From Planctomycetota bacterium (GTDB lineage: Bacteria; Planctomycetota; UBA1135; GCA-002686595), in NCBI GenBank assembly GCA_028278425.1, contig JANQEJ010000058.1, positions 1-42,636 on the forward strand: a stretch of 42,636 nt of DNA, written 5' to 3'. Positions within the stretch are counted from its first letter, which is position 1. Each line of letters opens with the position of its first letter. Below, in pieces: positions 1-9,760 of this stretch. The notes under the pieces are model-generated. The model saw nothing but the letters and a program-made list of their open reading frames with translations, was not told the DNA's origin and did not search any database. The position numbers and the translations under genes were made by a program.

Positions 1-705
1 CAGGCCCTCCACGACGTCACGATGTCGTGCCCGACGGGCAAGGTGACGGCGCTCATCGGGCCTTCCGGGTGCGGGAAGTCCACGCTCCTGCGCTGCGTCA
101 ACCGGATGAACGACCTGATCGACTCAGTGCGCATCGAGGGTGACATGCGCTTGAACGGCGACTCGATCTACGGCCAGGGAGTGGACGTGATCGAGCTGCG
201 CAAGCGCATCGGGATGGTGTTCCAGAAGCCGAACCCGTTTCCGATGACCATCTTCGAGAACGTCGTTTTTCCGCTCCGGATCGACGGCGAGCGCAACAAG
301 GACGTCCTCGCCGAGGTTTCCGAGCGCAGCCTGCGCGGCGCGGGGCTGTGGGAGGAGGTCAAGGACCGTCTCGACTCCAACGCGCTCGCTCTGTCCGGCG
401 GGCAGCAGCAGCGACTCTGCATCGCCCGCGCGATCGCGGCGGAGCCGGAGGTGCTGCTCCTGGACGAGCCCTGCTCCGCGCTGGATCCGATCGCCACGGG
501 TCGCATCGAGGATCTGATGGACGAGCTCAAGGGCTCCTATTCGATTCTGATCGTGACGCACAACATGCAGCAGGCGTCGCGTACGAGCGACTTCACCGCA
601 TTCATGTATCTTGGTCGGTTGGTGGAGTACGGGCCGACCGACGGGATCTTCCTGCAGCCGCGGCTCAAGGAGACCGAGGACTACGTGACCGGCCGCTTCG
701 GCTAG
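1..705 (+). CDS. pstB: Phosphate ABC transporter ATP-binding protein PstB (5' end outside window)
   Basis: ATPase of the high-affinity phosphate importer PstSCAB, on the cytoplasmic face of the inner membrane. The frame is open from base 1, and residues before the first ATG (base 22) already match PstB, so the true start lies upstream; perhaps 20-30 residues are missing. 234 residues are visible. Walker [10 protein letters not shown] is at visible residues 20-28, followed by the PstB-typical [10 protein letters not shown]; the ABC signature LSGGQQQR and Walker [13 protein letters not shown] follow, then the H-loop VTHN. The phoU gene starts 8 bases after the stop, so the two are very likely co-transcribed. 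Family assignment is secure. Confidence 0.97.
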   Translation, partial: QALHDVTMSCPTGKVTALIGPSGCGKSTLLRCVNRMNDLIDSVRIEGDMRLNGDSIYGQGVDVIELRKRIGMVFQKPNPFPMTIFENVVFPLRIDGERNKDVLAEVSERSLRGAGLWEEVKDRLDSNALALSGGQQQRLCIARAIAAEPEVLLLDEPCSALDPIATGRIEDLMDELKGSYSILIVTHNMQQASRTSDFTAFMYLGRLVEYGPTDGIFLQPRLKETEDYVTGRFG

Positions 706-713
706 CGAGCATC

Positions 714-1412
714 ATGACTACCCATTTGAGACGCGACGTCGAGGAGCTCGAACGTCAGCTCCTCTACCTGGCAGCGCAGGTCGAACAGGCCGTGCGCCAT
801 TCGCTGACGTCGGTGCTGGAGGGCGACACGGAGCTGGCGCTCTCCGTGATCGAAGGCGACGCCGAGATCGACCGCCGCGAGGTCCAGCTCGAGGAGGACT
901 GCCTCAAGATCCTGGCGCTGCACCAGCCGGTGGCGACCGACCTGCGCTTCGTGGCCTCGTGCCTGAAGATCAACAACGACCTCGAGCGCGTCGGCGACCT
1001 GGCGTGCAACATCGCCGAGCGGGCGCGCTCGCTGTCGGCGATGACCGTCAAGCTCCTTCCGGTCTCCACGAAGCTCCACACGATGATGGAGACGACCACG
1101 GAGATGCTGCGGAAGAGCCTCGACGCCTTCGTCAAGCCCGACGCCAAGGCGGCTCGATTGATCTGCGACCGCGACGACGAGGTGGACGACGCGAACCGGG
1201 AGGTCATCGAGCACCTTCTCGTCGTCATGCACGAGGAGCCCGACAAGGTCGACCAGGCGATGGAGCTGATCTCGATCTCCAAGAACCTCGAGCGCATCGC
1301 CGACCACGCGACCAACATCGCGGAGGACGTCGTCTACATGGTCGAGGGCGACATCGTGCGCCACCGGCTCAAGGGCTCGAAGGACGAGGTCGTTCCCGCC
1401 CAGCGGACCTGA
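714..1412 (+). CDS. phoU: Phosphate transport system regulator PhoU
   Basis: Cytoplasmic negative regulator that links the Pst transporter to the PhoR/PhoB phosphate response. The 232 residues have the usual PhoU length and two homologous three-helix bundles, each with the E/D-x3-D metal-binding motif: ERVGDLACNIAE in the first half and ERIADHATNIAED in the second. The ATG at 714 lies 8 bases after the pstB stop, which fits operon position; the longer open frame upstream overlaps pstB out of frame and is not real. No phoR/phoB gene is in the window. Confidence 0.96.
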   Translation: MTTHLRRDVEELERQLLYLAAQVEQAVRHSLTSVLEGDTELALSVIEGDAEIDRREVQLEEDCLKILALHQPVATDLRFVASCLKINNDLERVGDLACNIAERARSLSAMTVKLLPVSTKLHTMMETTTEMLRKSLDAFVKPDAKAARLICDRDDEVDDANREVIEHLLVVMHEEPDKVDQAMELISISKNLERIADHATNIAEDVVYMVEGDIVRHRLKGSKDEVVPAQRT

Positions 1413-1439
1413 GCGCGGGACACCGCGCCGCTTTCGTGG

Positions 1440-1445
1440 CAAGAT
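1440..1445 (+). promoter_or_regulatory. Possible -10 element for the SDR gene at 1454
   Basis: CAAGAT ends 8 bases before the ATG at 1454, the same spacing as several TA-N3-T hexamers elsewhere in this window. No ribosome binding site lies between. This is the weakest match of the set (C instead of T at position 1), and read-through from phoU is equally possible. Confidence 0.3.
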
Positions 1446-1453
1446 CCCGCCCC

Positions 1454-2206
1454 ATGGCGGCGACGATCCTCCTCACGGGGGCCACCGACGGCATCGGTCT
1501 CGCGCTCGCGCGCATCTGGGCGGGCCGCGCCGAGCGGCTCGTCCTGCACGGCCGGAGGCCGATCGAGGAGATGGGCGAGGCGTTGTTCACTCCCGAGGGC
1601 TACTGCCGGGCCGACCTGGCCCGCGCCGAAGCGCCGGCCGAGGTGGCGCGGTTCCTCGAAGAGCGCGGCGTCGACCGACTGGACCTCCTGGTCCACAACG
1701 CCGGCACCGGCTACTTCGGCGATACCGCCGAGCAGGCGGGGAGGAGCATCCGCGAGACCGTTCGCGTCAATCTCGAGGCGCCGATCGAGCTCACCCACCG
1801 GCTCCTTCCGCTCCTGCGCGCCGCGGGCGGGCGCGTCGTGTTCGTCAGCTCGATCGCCGCGACGATGCCCTGCGCGGAGTACGCGGTCTACGCGGCGACG
1901 AAGGCCGCCCTCGAGGGGTTCGCGCGGAGCCTGCGGATCGAGCTCGCCGGCGAGGTCGACGTGCAGGTCGTGCGCCCGGGCGCGACGCGGACCGGGATGC
2001 ACGCGAAGACCGGCGTTCCGCCGGGGCGGATCGACGTCGAGCGCTTCCCGCCCGCCCAGAAGGTGGCGGGGGAGATCGTCCGCGCGATCGACTCGAACCG
2101 GTCGCGGACGACGATCGGACTCGGCAACAAGCTCCTGGTCGCCGCGGGCCGCAACCTGGCGGTGCCGCTCGACGGCGCGCTGCGGCGCAAGGAGCGGCGC
2201 GCTTGA
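1454..2206 (+). CDS. Short-chain dehydrogenase/reductase
   Basis: Classical SDR of 250 residues, a soluble NAD(P)-dependent oxidoreductase of unknown substrate. Visible motifs are the Rossmann cofactor loop TGATDGIG near the N-terminus, the HNAG structural motif, catalytic Ser in FVSSIAA, and catalytic Tyr/Lys in YAATK, with Ser 13 residues before Tyr as in the family. The ATG at 1454 is 41 bases after phoU. The stop overlaps the TTG start of a second SDR (TTGA), so the two are translationally coupled and may act on related substrates (inference). Confidence 0.9.
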   Translation: MAATILLTGATDGIGLALARIWAGRAERLVLHGRRPIEEMGEALFTPEGYCRADLARAEAPAEVARFLEERGVDRLDLLVHNAGTGYFGDTAEQAGRSIRETVRVNLEAPIELTHRLLPLLRAAGGRVVFVSSIAATMPCAEYAVYAATKAALEGFARSLRIELAGEVDVQVVRPGATRTGMHAKTGVPPGRIDVERFPPAQKVAGEIVRAIDSNRSRTTIGLGNKLLVAAGRNLAVPLDGALRRKERRA

Positions 2207-2979
2207 AGCGCTGCCTCGTCACCGGAGCCGCGGCGGGCATCGGGCGCGCCCTCGCGTTGGAGCTCAGCCGAGCCGGTTTCTTCGTCCACGGCGTCGACGT
2301 CGACGCGGCCGCGGGCGCCGCGACCGCTTCGGAGCTGGAGGGCCCGTCCGATTTCACGATCGCCGATCTCGCCTCCGACGGGGACGTCGCCCGCGCCGCG
2401 GCGGAGCTCGTCGAGCGCCCGCCGTTCGATTGGGTCGTCCACAACGCCGGGATCAACGCGGTGGGCGCCTTCGCGCGGTCGGAGCTCGAGCCCCAGCGGC
2501 GCGTCATGGCGATCAACCTGCTGGCGCCGCTGCTCCTGACCGCGGAGCTCTTGCGCGCCGAGCGGATCGCCCGCGGCGGCTCGCTGGTGTTCGTGTCCTC
2601 GCTGTCGCGCTTCGTCGGCTATCCCGGCGCGGCGTGCTACGCCGCGAGCAAGGACGGGCTCGCCTCCTACGCGCGCAGCCTTTCGGTGTCGCTCGCGCCC
2701 CGGGGCATCCACGTCCTGACGGTCTACCCCGGCCCGACCCGGACGGAGCACGCCCGCCGGCACAGTCCCCCGGGCAGCAGCGAGGCGAAGCGCATGCCGC
2801 CCGAGGAGCTCGCCGTGCGGATCCGGCGCGCGGTCGAAGCGCGCAAGCGCGTGTTGATCCCGGGCGCCGCCAACCGTTTCTCCGCCGCGCTGGGCCACGT
2901 CGCCCCGCGCGTCGCCGAGCGCGCGATGAAGAAGCTGATCTTCGACAAGTTGCCGAGCGCCGGCCCGGCTACTTCTTGA
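2203..2979 (+). CDS. Short-chain dehydrogenase/reductase, second of a coupled pair
   Basis: SDR of 258 residues. The start is TTG, sharing bases with the TGA of the upstream SDR; no ATG or GTG fits better because the cofactor loop TGAAAGIG begins at residue 7. HNAG, catalytic Ser in FVSSLS and Tyr/Lys in YAASK are all present, so it should be active. Sequence identity with its neighbour looks limited beyond the shared fold, so an old duplication or assembly of two distinct SDRs are both possible. Its last 11 bases overlap the convergent DUF547 gene. Substrate unknown. Confidence 0.88.
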   Translation: MKRCLVTGAAAGIGRALALELSRAGFFVHGVDVDAAAGAATASELEGPSDFTIADLASDGDVARAAAELVERPPFDWVVHNAGINAVGAFARSELEPQRRVMAINLLAPLLLTAELLRAERIARGGSLVFVSSLSRFVGYPGAACYAASKDGLASYARSLSVSLAPRGIHVLTVYPGPTRTEHARRHSPPGSSEAKRMPPEELAVRIRRAVEARKRVLIPGAANRFSAALGHVAPRVAERAMKKLIFDKLPSAGPATS

Positions 2980-3760
2980 CGTCGTTCAGGCTCCAGTCGT
3001 AGTCGATGTACTTGATCCGCTTCGCGTTGCGGATGAACTCGCGGTCTTTCTCCGGGGCGAAACGGGCGACGTACTCGCGCACCGTGCCGGCGTCGCGCTC
3101 GAAGTCGTCGTCGAACCAGTCGAAGATCTCGGAGAGGTAGAGGCGGTTCTTCTCCCGGTTGAGCTGATTCCGCTTCGTGTCGACGACGAAGGCCTTCATC
3201 TGTTTGTCGAGCTGCTCGTCGAGCTTCTTCGCCGTGAACGCTTCGTTGAGCAGCGGCGGGCAACTGTACGAAGCGCAGTTGATCGCGGCGTGTACGCGGG
3301 CGTCCTTGAACTTCGGCCGCAGGATCCCGTGCTCCACGTCGTTGAGGGAGAGCTCGTCCTTGTCGCCCTCGGGGTGGTGCGCCGACATCGGGATGAACTC
3401 CTTGTTGAACACGCTCTTGGCGCCGAAGAGACCCGTGTTCAGGTCCTTGATGCTGTCGAGCGGGTAGTTGTCGACGACCTTCTTGATCGTGTACGCGTTG
3501 TACACGTTGATCCAGAACGCGTAGCGCTCTTCCTTGGTCCAGCCGCCGAGTTCGCGCGGCGTGACCGCCTGAAGCGTCTCCAGGTAGGCGTTGAGCTTCT
3601 GCGGCGCCTTCTGCACGGCCGCGTAGTCGAAGGCGTCGCCCTGCACGTTCGCCTGGAGGATCTCGGTCCAGGCCGTGTGGTCGTGGTCGAACGTGGACTG
3701 GGCGGGCGCGGCGGAGAGAAGAAGGGGGGAAAGGACGAGAAGCGTGGGAAGCACTCGCAT
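2969..3760 (-). CDS. Exported DUF547 protein
   Basis: 263-residue protein with an N-terminal signal peptide (MRVLPTLLVL... ending near AAPAQ), so it is probably periplasmic. The remainder matches DUF547: YAFWINVYNAYTIK, followed by the cysteine motif AINCASYSCPPL and a C-terminal LSEIFDWFDDDF. DUF547 proteins are widespread and of unknown biochemical role. The ATG at 3760 is preferred over the longer open frame because it begins the signal peptide and has GAGGA six bases upstream. It stands alone on this strand with its own likely promoter; its 3' end overlaps the convergent SDR gene by 11 bases. Confidence 0.87.
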   Translation of the reverse strand: MRVLPTLLVLSPLLLSAAPAQSTFDHDHTAWTEILQANVQGDAFDYAAVQKAPQKLNAYLETLQAVTPRELGGWTKEERYAFWINVYNAYTIKKVVDNYPLDSIKDLNTGLFGAKSVFNKEFIPMSAHHPEGDKDELSLNDVEHGILRPKFKDARVHAAINCASYSCPPLLNEAFTAKKLDEQLDKQMKAFVVDTKRNQLNREKNRLYLSEIFDWFDDDFERDAGTVREYVARFAPEKDREFIRNAKRIKYIDYDWSLNDVKK

Positions 3761-3802
3761 GGCAGATCCTCGTAGGTGGGCCGAGAGAACGGGCGGGCGG
3801 AC

Positions 3803-3808
3803 AGGATA
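3803..3808 (-). promoter_or_regulatory. Candidate -10 (TATCCT) for the DUF547 gene
   Basis: On the minus strand TATCCT lies 42 bases before the ATG at 3760. The resulting leader of about 35 bases would contain the GAGGAT ribosome binding site at 3766-3771. The same longer string (GGACAGGATAGGG on the plus strand) recurs at 11488-11500 upstream of the DUF885 gene, which supports a promoter role. Confidence 0.4.
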
Positions 3809-3922
3809 GGGCGTGGATCCCGGAGGCGACAAAGGAAGCCGGAAGGAGGGTCCGGCCGAGGGGAAGTGCCGTCGGGCCGCCTCCGGGAGCGCGGTTACGC
3901 CACCCGACTCAGCGCGTGACCG

Positions 3923-5734
3923 CTAGTCGAGATGCGCGCGATCGGAGTCGCCCATCTCGACCTCGCGTCCGCCCGCGGGGAAGTACTCGCGCCAGCGGCG
4001 TTCCACCGTCGCGGCGGTGTCGGGGTCGCAGAAGAGCTCCTCGGGATACCCCGGCTTCATCCGCGCGTCGATCAGGATCGGCGGCGTGAAGGCGGGGTGA
4101 TGGTGGACGAGCTCGACCTTGGCGGCGTGGACGTCGGCGGGCGGGTTGAAGCGCGTGAAGGTCGTCCAGAGGAAGTTGATCGGGCTCCTGGCGGCGCGCT
4201 CCGCGTCGTCGGTCAGGACGAGCAGCGGCCAGTCGGCGAAGGCGGGGTCGGCGGCGATGCGCGGGCCGCAGTCCGGCTCGGCCGCGTAGGACGGTCCCTG
4301 GACCACAAGGCAGCCCGGCGAGAAGACGCGCAAGACCTCGACACCGCTCGCCGGCTCGCCCGCGAGCTCCTCCGGCAGGCGCCGGCGCGGCTCGCCGATC
4401 CCCAGGAGGACGCCCTTGCCGCCCTCGTTGATCTTCGGGCCGGCGTAGTCGAGCGTGTCCATCGAGAGGTTCGCGAAGAGAAAGAGGTCGGTGCGGAAGT
4501 CCGCCCGCTCGAGCACGTGGGTGAGCACCGCGCGGAAGTCGCGCAGGTCGACCGGCTCGTTGATCACGAGGAGGAACTTGGTCAGCGAGAGCTGCCCCTC
4601 GCCGAGGATGCGGAACGCCGTCGCCATCGCCTCGCGCGGGTAGCGCTCGTGAACGACGGCCGCGGCCAGCGAGTGGTAGCCGGTCTCCCCGTAGCTCCAG
4701 AAGGCGCGCACGCCCGGCATCGCGAGCTTGAGCAGCGGCCCGAGGAGCTCCTGGAGGTAGTCGCCGAGATAGAAGTCCTCCTGCCTCGGCTTGCCGACGA
4801 CGGTGGCGGGAAAGACCGCGTCCTTGCGGTGGAAGAGCGTCTTGCAGCGGAAGACCGGATAGTCGTGCTGCTCGGAGTAGTACCCGTAGTGATCGCCGAA
4901 CGGCCCTTCGGGCCGGCGCTCGCGCGGCGGGACCTCGCCGACGAGCGCGATCTCCGCGTCGGCGAGGAGCGGCAGCGGGCTCTTCGGAGTCGCCGCGAGC
5001 GGCAGGCGCTTCCCGAGCAGGAGGCTCGCGAGCAGGATTTCCGGCACGTTCTCCGGCAGCGGCGAAAGCGCCGCGAGCAGCACCGCCGGCGGCCCGCCGA
5101 GCTGGATGGCCACCGGCAGCGGCCGGTCGCGCTCTTCCGCCGCCGCCAGGTGGAAGCCGCCGCCGCGTACGATCTGGATGTGCAGCCCGGTCGTCGCGTC
5201 GTCGTAGATCTGGACGCGGTACATGCCGAGGTTCGACGTGCCGCTCTCGGGATGCTCGGTGTAAACGAGCGGCAGCGTGAGAAACGGCCCGCCGTCGCGC
5301 GGCCAGCTCTTCGTCGCCGGCAGCCGCGTGAGCCGCGGCGGCTCTTGCACGTTCTCGAGGACCGGCGCGCCGCCCAACCGCTTCGTCCCGACCTTGGCGA
5401 GCTGGAGGAAGAGGTCGCGTTGTTCCCACAGGCGTCCCAAGGTCGGCGGAAAGAGGTCCTCCGGAAGCCGCGCGACGCGTTCGATCAGCTCCGCCGGGCG
5501 CCGCCCGAACGCGCGCTCGACGCGCTCGACCGTGCCGAAGAGGTTCGTGGCGACGGGGAAGTCGGCCCCCTTGGGGTTGCGGAACAAGAGCGCCGGCCCA
5601 CCCGCGGCCACGACGCGGCGGTGGATCTCGGCCAGCTCGAGGTCCGGATCGACCTCCGCCTCGACCTCGACCAGGTCGCCGGCGCGCTCGAGCTCCCGAA
5701 GGAAGGAGGCCAGATCGGGCGCGGGGGAGCTCAT
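3923..5734 (-). CDS. UbiD-family decarboxylase
   Basis: 603-residue member of the UbiD family, which uses prenylated FMN to decarboxylate aromatic or unsaturated acids, for example in ubiquinone or menaquinone synthesis. The N-terminal part begins with a typical SFLRELERAGDLVEVEAEVD, then GPALLFRNPKG, the prFMN/metal-binding stretch NLGMYRVQIYDD (about residues 168-180), and EGPFGDHYGYYS near residue 280 with the conserved catalytic Glu region. It is longer than E. coli UbiD (about 500 residues), resembling the 600-residue forms often annotated for futalosine-route menaquinone synthesis; that role is inference. No UbiX prenyltransferase is in the window. The ATG at 5734 follows a TACCAT hexamer by 8 bases. 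Confidence 0.88.
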   Translation of the reverse strand: MSSPAPDLASFLRELERAGDLVEVEAEVDPDLELAEIHRRVVAAGGPALLFRNPKGADFPVATNLFGTVERVERAFGRRPAELIERVARLPEDLFPPTLGRLWEQRDLFLQLAKVGTKRLGGAPVLENVQEPPRLTRLPATKSWPRDGGPFLTLPLVYTEHPESGTSNLGMYRVQIYDDATTGLHIQIVRGGGFHLAAAEERDRPLPVAIQLGGPPAVLLAALSPLPENVPEILLASLLLGKRLPLAATPKSPLPLLADAEIALVGEVPPRERRPEGPFGDHYGYYSEQHDYPVFRCKTLFHRKDAVFPATVVGKPRQEDFYLGDYLQELLGPLLKLAMPGVRAFWSYGETGYHSLAAAVVHERYPREAMATAFRILGEGQLSLTKFLLVINEPVDLRDFRAVLTHVLERADFRTDLFLFANLSMDTLDYAGPKINEGGKGVLLGIGEPRRRLPEELAGEPASGVEVLRVFSPGCLVVQGPSYAAEPDCGPRIAADPAFADWPLLVLTDDAERAARSPINFLWTTFTRFNPPADVHAAKVELVHHHPAFTPPILIDARMKPGYPEELFCDPDTAATVERRWREYFPAGGREVEMGDSDRAHLD

Positions 5735-5742
5735 CGGGGCGC

Positions 5743-5748
5743 ATGGTA
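5743..5748 (-). promoter_or_regulatory. Candidate -10 (TACCAT) for the ubiD-like gene, leaderless spacing
   Basis: TACCAT on the minus strand ends 8 bases before the ATG at 5734; no Shine-Dalgarno sequence fits in the gap. It is back to back with the TACGGT hexamer at 5781-5786 that serves the divergent DUF1800 gene. Confidence 0.45.
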
Positions 5749-5780
5749 GCCGGTTACCGGCCGGAACCTCGACAGCCCGG

Positions 5781-5786
5781 TACGGT
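5781..5786 (+). promoter_or_regulatory. Candidate -10 (TACGGT) for the DUF1800 gene
   Basis: TACGGT ends 9 bases before the ATG at 5796. If transcription starts 6-8 bases after it, the mRNA would begin almost at that ATG. The GAGGGAG at 5788-5794 would instead suit the in-frame ATG at 5805, so the two signals disagree on the start. Confidence 0.35.
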
Positions 5787-5795
5787 TGAGGGAGC

Positions 5796-7544
<1,749 letters not shown>

Positions 7545-7548
7545 GCGC

Positions 7549-8766
7549 ATGAAGCAGAGAAGCAAGAACGGGCTCGATCGGCGGCGGTTCCTCGCCGCCG
7601 GGCTCTCCGCCGTCGGCGGCGCGGCGCTGATGCCGCGCCTTTCCTACGCCTCCCGCCTCGCGCGCGCCGACGCGCCGGCGACGCTCGTCCTGGTGCAGCT
7701 CAGCGGCGGCAACGACGGTCTGTCGACGGTCGTTCCCTACGGCGATGACCTCTACGCGGAGAACCGCCGGTCGACGCGCCTCGCGGACGAGGTCCTGCGG
7801 CTCGACGACTACCGCGGCCTGCACCCGAACCTGCGCGGGCTGCACGGCCGCTTCCAGGACGGCAAGCTCGCCATCGTCGAGGGCGTCGGCTACCCGAATC
7901 CCAACCGCTCCCACTTCAAGTCGTTCGAGATCTGGCACACCGCCCACCGGCTCGGCCGCGCGTCGGGCGAGGGCTGGGTCGGGAAGACCTGCGAGGCGGC
8001 CTTCGGCGACGAAGCGGACGCGCGCCGGGTCGTGCACATCGGCGGGAGCGTCCCGTACTCCCTCTACTCGACGAAGCACGCTCCTTCCTCTTTCAGCGTG
8101 CCCGCCGGCTACCGCTGGGTGGGCAACGAGGACGACGTCGTCGCCTACGACGAGCGCAAGGAAGGTCCGGCGGACGGTTCCCAGCGCTCCTCGCTCGACT
8201 ACCTCCGCGGCGTCCTCCGGGACGCGCGCGAGTCCTCGGCCGCCATCCGCGCGGCGGCCGCGCGCTACCATCCCGCGGTCGAGTACCCGGCCGACTCGTT
8301 CGCGCACGACCTGCGGGCGGCGGCCGCGTTGATCCAGGGCGAGATCGGCTCGCGCGTGATCTCGGTCGAGCTCGGCGGCTTCGACACGCACTCGGGACAG
8401 CGCGGGCGGCACGACGGGCTGATGAGCCGCCTCGACGGCGCGCTCTCGGCGTTCCTCGCGGATCTCGAGGCGAGCGAGGTCGGGCGCCGCACGCTCGTCC
8501 TGGTCTTCTCGGAGTTCGGCCGCCGCGTCGCCGAGAACGCGTCGAACGGAACCGATCACGGAACCGCCGGGCCGATGTTCGTCGCGGGCGCCGCGGTGCG
8601 CGGCGGGCTCTACGGCGAGCACCCGTCGCTCGCCGAGCTCGACAGGGGCGACCTGATCCACACGACCGACTTCCGCTCGGTCTACGCCACGGCGATCGAG
8701 ACGTGCTTCGGCATCGAGCACGAAGAGGCGCTGGGGGCGAAGTACCCTCTGCTCGAGCTGGTCTGA
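7549..8766 (+). CDS. DUF1501 protein, Tat-exported
   Basis: 405 residues. The N-terminus has a twin-arginine signal, RRRFLAAGLSAVGG at residues 11-24, so it is probably exported folded through the Tat system. DUF1501 belongs to the alkaline phosphatase/sulfatase-like superfamily; visible features are LVQLSGGNDGLSTV, SVELGGFDTHSGQ with the Asp-x-His metal-type motif, VLVFSEFGRR and GTDHGTAGPMFV. These suggest a hydrolase fold with metal ligands retained, but no substrate is known. It is the obligate partner of the preceding DUF1800 gene (4-base gap) and ends a two-gene operon. Confidence 0.94.
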   Translation: MKQRSKNGLDRRRFLAAGLSAVGGAALMPRLSYASRLARADAPATLVLVQLSGGNDGLSTVVPYGDDLYAENRRSTRLADEVLRLDDYRGLHPNLRGLHGRFQDGKLAIVEGVGYPNPNRSHFKSFEIWHTAHRLGRASGEGWVGKTCEAAFGDEADARRVVHIGGSVPYSLYSTKHAPSSFSVPAGYRWVGNEDDVVAYDERKEGPADGSQRSSLDYLRGVLRDARESSAAIRAAAARYHPAVEYPADSFAHDLRAAAALIQGEIGSRVISVELGGFDTHSGQRGRHDGLMSRLDGALSAFLADLEASEVGRRTLVLVFSEFGRRVAENASNGTDHGTAGPMFVAGAAVRGGLYGEHPSLAELDRGDLIHTTDFRSVYATAIETCFGIEHEEALGAKYPLLELV

Positions 8767-8785
8767 GCGCCCGCCCAAAGCCGGC

Positions 8786-8801
8786 CGGCGCGTCTACGCC
8801 G
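8786..8801. terminator. Small hairpin between convergent genes
   Basis: CGGCG at 8786-8790 pairs with CGCCG at 8797-8801 across a six-base loop, in the 35-base gap between the DUF1501 and DUF1801 stops. There is no T tract on either strand, so it is at best a weak bidirectional terminator. Confidence 0.25.
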
Positions 8802-9233
8802 TCAGAAGAGCTCTTCCCCGGGTAGCTCCGAGGCCTGCCGGATCCAGCTCGCCAGAGCCTCGTCGTCGATCGGATCGTCTTCGTGGACGTGAAAGTAGCG
8901 CACGTCCTCGTGCTTGGACGCCACGGGAGGGGCGGGACGCAGCGATGCGCCGTTGAGGAAGGTCACCTTGACGTACTTCGTGAAGCAGTGGAAGCCGAGG
9001 AACCAGCCCCGTCCCTCGACGCCATAGAAGGGTGTGTTCCACCTCACGGCCTTACGCACGTTCGGCACGGTACGCACGATGAGCGCGTCGAGGTGTCGCC
9101 CGACGTCGCGCTTCCAGCCGGGCATGGCCGCGATGTAGGCCTGCACGGGAGCATCTCCGTCGGCTTTCGGAATCTGAGGATTGCCGCCCGACAGGAGCTT
9201 CGGCTTCGCGGCGGTCTTCTTCTTCGCGGCCAT
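8802..9233 (-). CDS. DUF1801 domain protein
   Basis: 143 residues from the ATG at 9233. A basic N-terminus (AAKKKTAAKPK) precedes a compact DUF1801 fold: VQAYIAAMPGWKRDVGRHLDALI, KAVRWNTPFYGVEG, GWFLGFHCFTKYVKVTFLNGA. DUF1801 proteins are small soluble proteins of unknown function related to YdhG. An in-frame ATG at 9245 would add four residues, but the TATGCT hexamer at 9241-9246 overlaps it and lies 7 bases from 9233, so the shorter start is favoured. It is a single-gene unit. Confidence 0.85.
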   Translation of the reverse strand: MAAKKKTAAKPKLLSGGNPQIPKADGDAPVQAYIAAMPGWKRDVGRHLDALIVRTVPNVRKAVRWNTPFYGVEGRGWFLGFHCFTKYVKVTFLNGASLRPAPPVASKHEDVRYFHVHEDDPIDDEALASWIRQASELPGEELF

Positions 9234-9240
9234 CTGCCCG

Positions 9241-9246
9241 AGCATA
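9241..9246 (-). promoter_or_regulatory. Candidate -10 (TATGCT) for the DUF1801 gene, leaderless spacing
   Basis: TATGCT on the minus strand ends 7 bases before the ATG at 9233, with no Shine-Dalgarno sequence. It matches the spacing seen at four other genes in the window. Confidence 0.45.
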
Positions 9247-9282
9247 CCGTCAGACTCTGAGGAGGGCGACGCGACGAGTGTT

Positions 9283-9705
9283 CTACGCCGCGTTGAGCAT
9301 CGTGTGGAGCCGCACGATCGCCGCGCGGTCGTGCTCCAGCTCCAGCGAAGGATAGGCCTCCGCGAACTCCGCCCAGCGGAACTCCGACCAGCGCTTGTCG
9401 AGCCGCAGATTCGCGTTGGCCGCCGCCGTGTGGAAGCCGAAGTTCCATTCGACGACCTCTTCGTCGCCGACGAGCCAGCGCGCGGGCATCTCCAGATCGA
9501 TCAACTGCGACGGCTTGGAGACGCCGATGTCCTCCATGACCTCGCGGCGGATCGCGCTCTCGAGCTTCTCGCCGAAGCCGATCGGACCGTGGATCGGCGT
9601 CCAGAAGCTCTCGATTCCCTGCGACCCCCGCAGCAGGAGATACCGCGGCAACCGCTCTTCGTAGCGGTACACGAAAACGCGGATCCGGTGGACGAGCTCG
9701 GTCAT
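9283..9705 (-). CDS. Nudix hydrolase
   Basis: 140-residue Nudix-fold hydrolase, acting on nucleoside diphosphates linked to another moiety. The Nudix box G-x5-E-x7-REUxEExGU is at residues 40-62: GPIGFGEKLES then AIRREVMEDIGV, with Asp in place of the second Glu of EE (residue 59), a conservative change that should still bind metal. N-terminal RIRVFVYRYEERLPRYLLLRG is the usual first strand. Substrate cannot be told from sequence. It stands alone between the DUF1801 and DUF885 genes on the same strand; TAAGGT at 9729-9734 (read on the minus strand) could be its -10. Confidence 0.88.
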   Translation of the reverse strand: MTELVHRIRVFVYRYEERLPRYLLLRGSQGIESFWTPIHGPIGFGEKLESAIRREVMEDIGVSKPSQLIDLEMPARWLVGDEEVVEWNFGFHTAAANANLRLDKRWSEFRWAEFAEAYPSLELEHDRAAIVRLHTMLNAA

Positions 9706-9760
9706 GAGGGGGCTGGACGACGGACTACCTTATCGTCACACGTTTCAGCGGAAGTTGGAC

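Noticed and set aside
3932..5749. 605-codon plus-strand frame
   Set aside because: Antisense to the UbiD-family gene, which has full motifs; the translation is Arg/Glu/Ala-rich noise.
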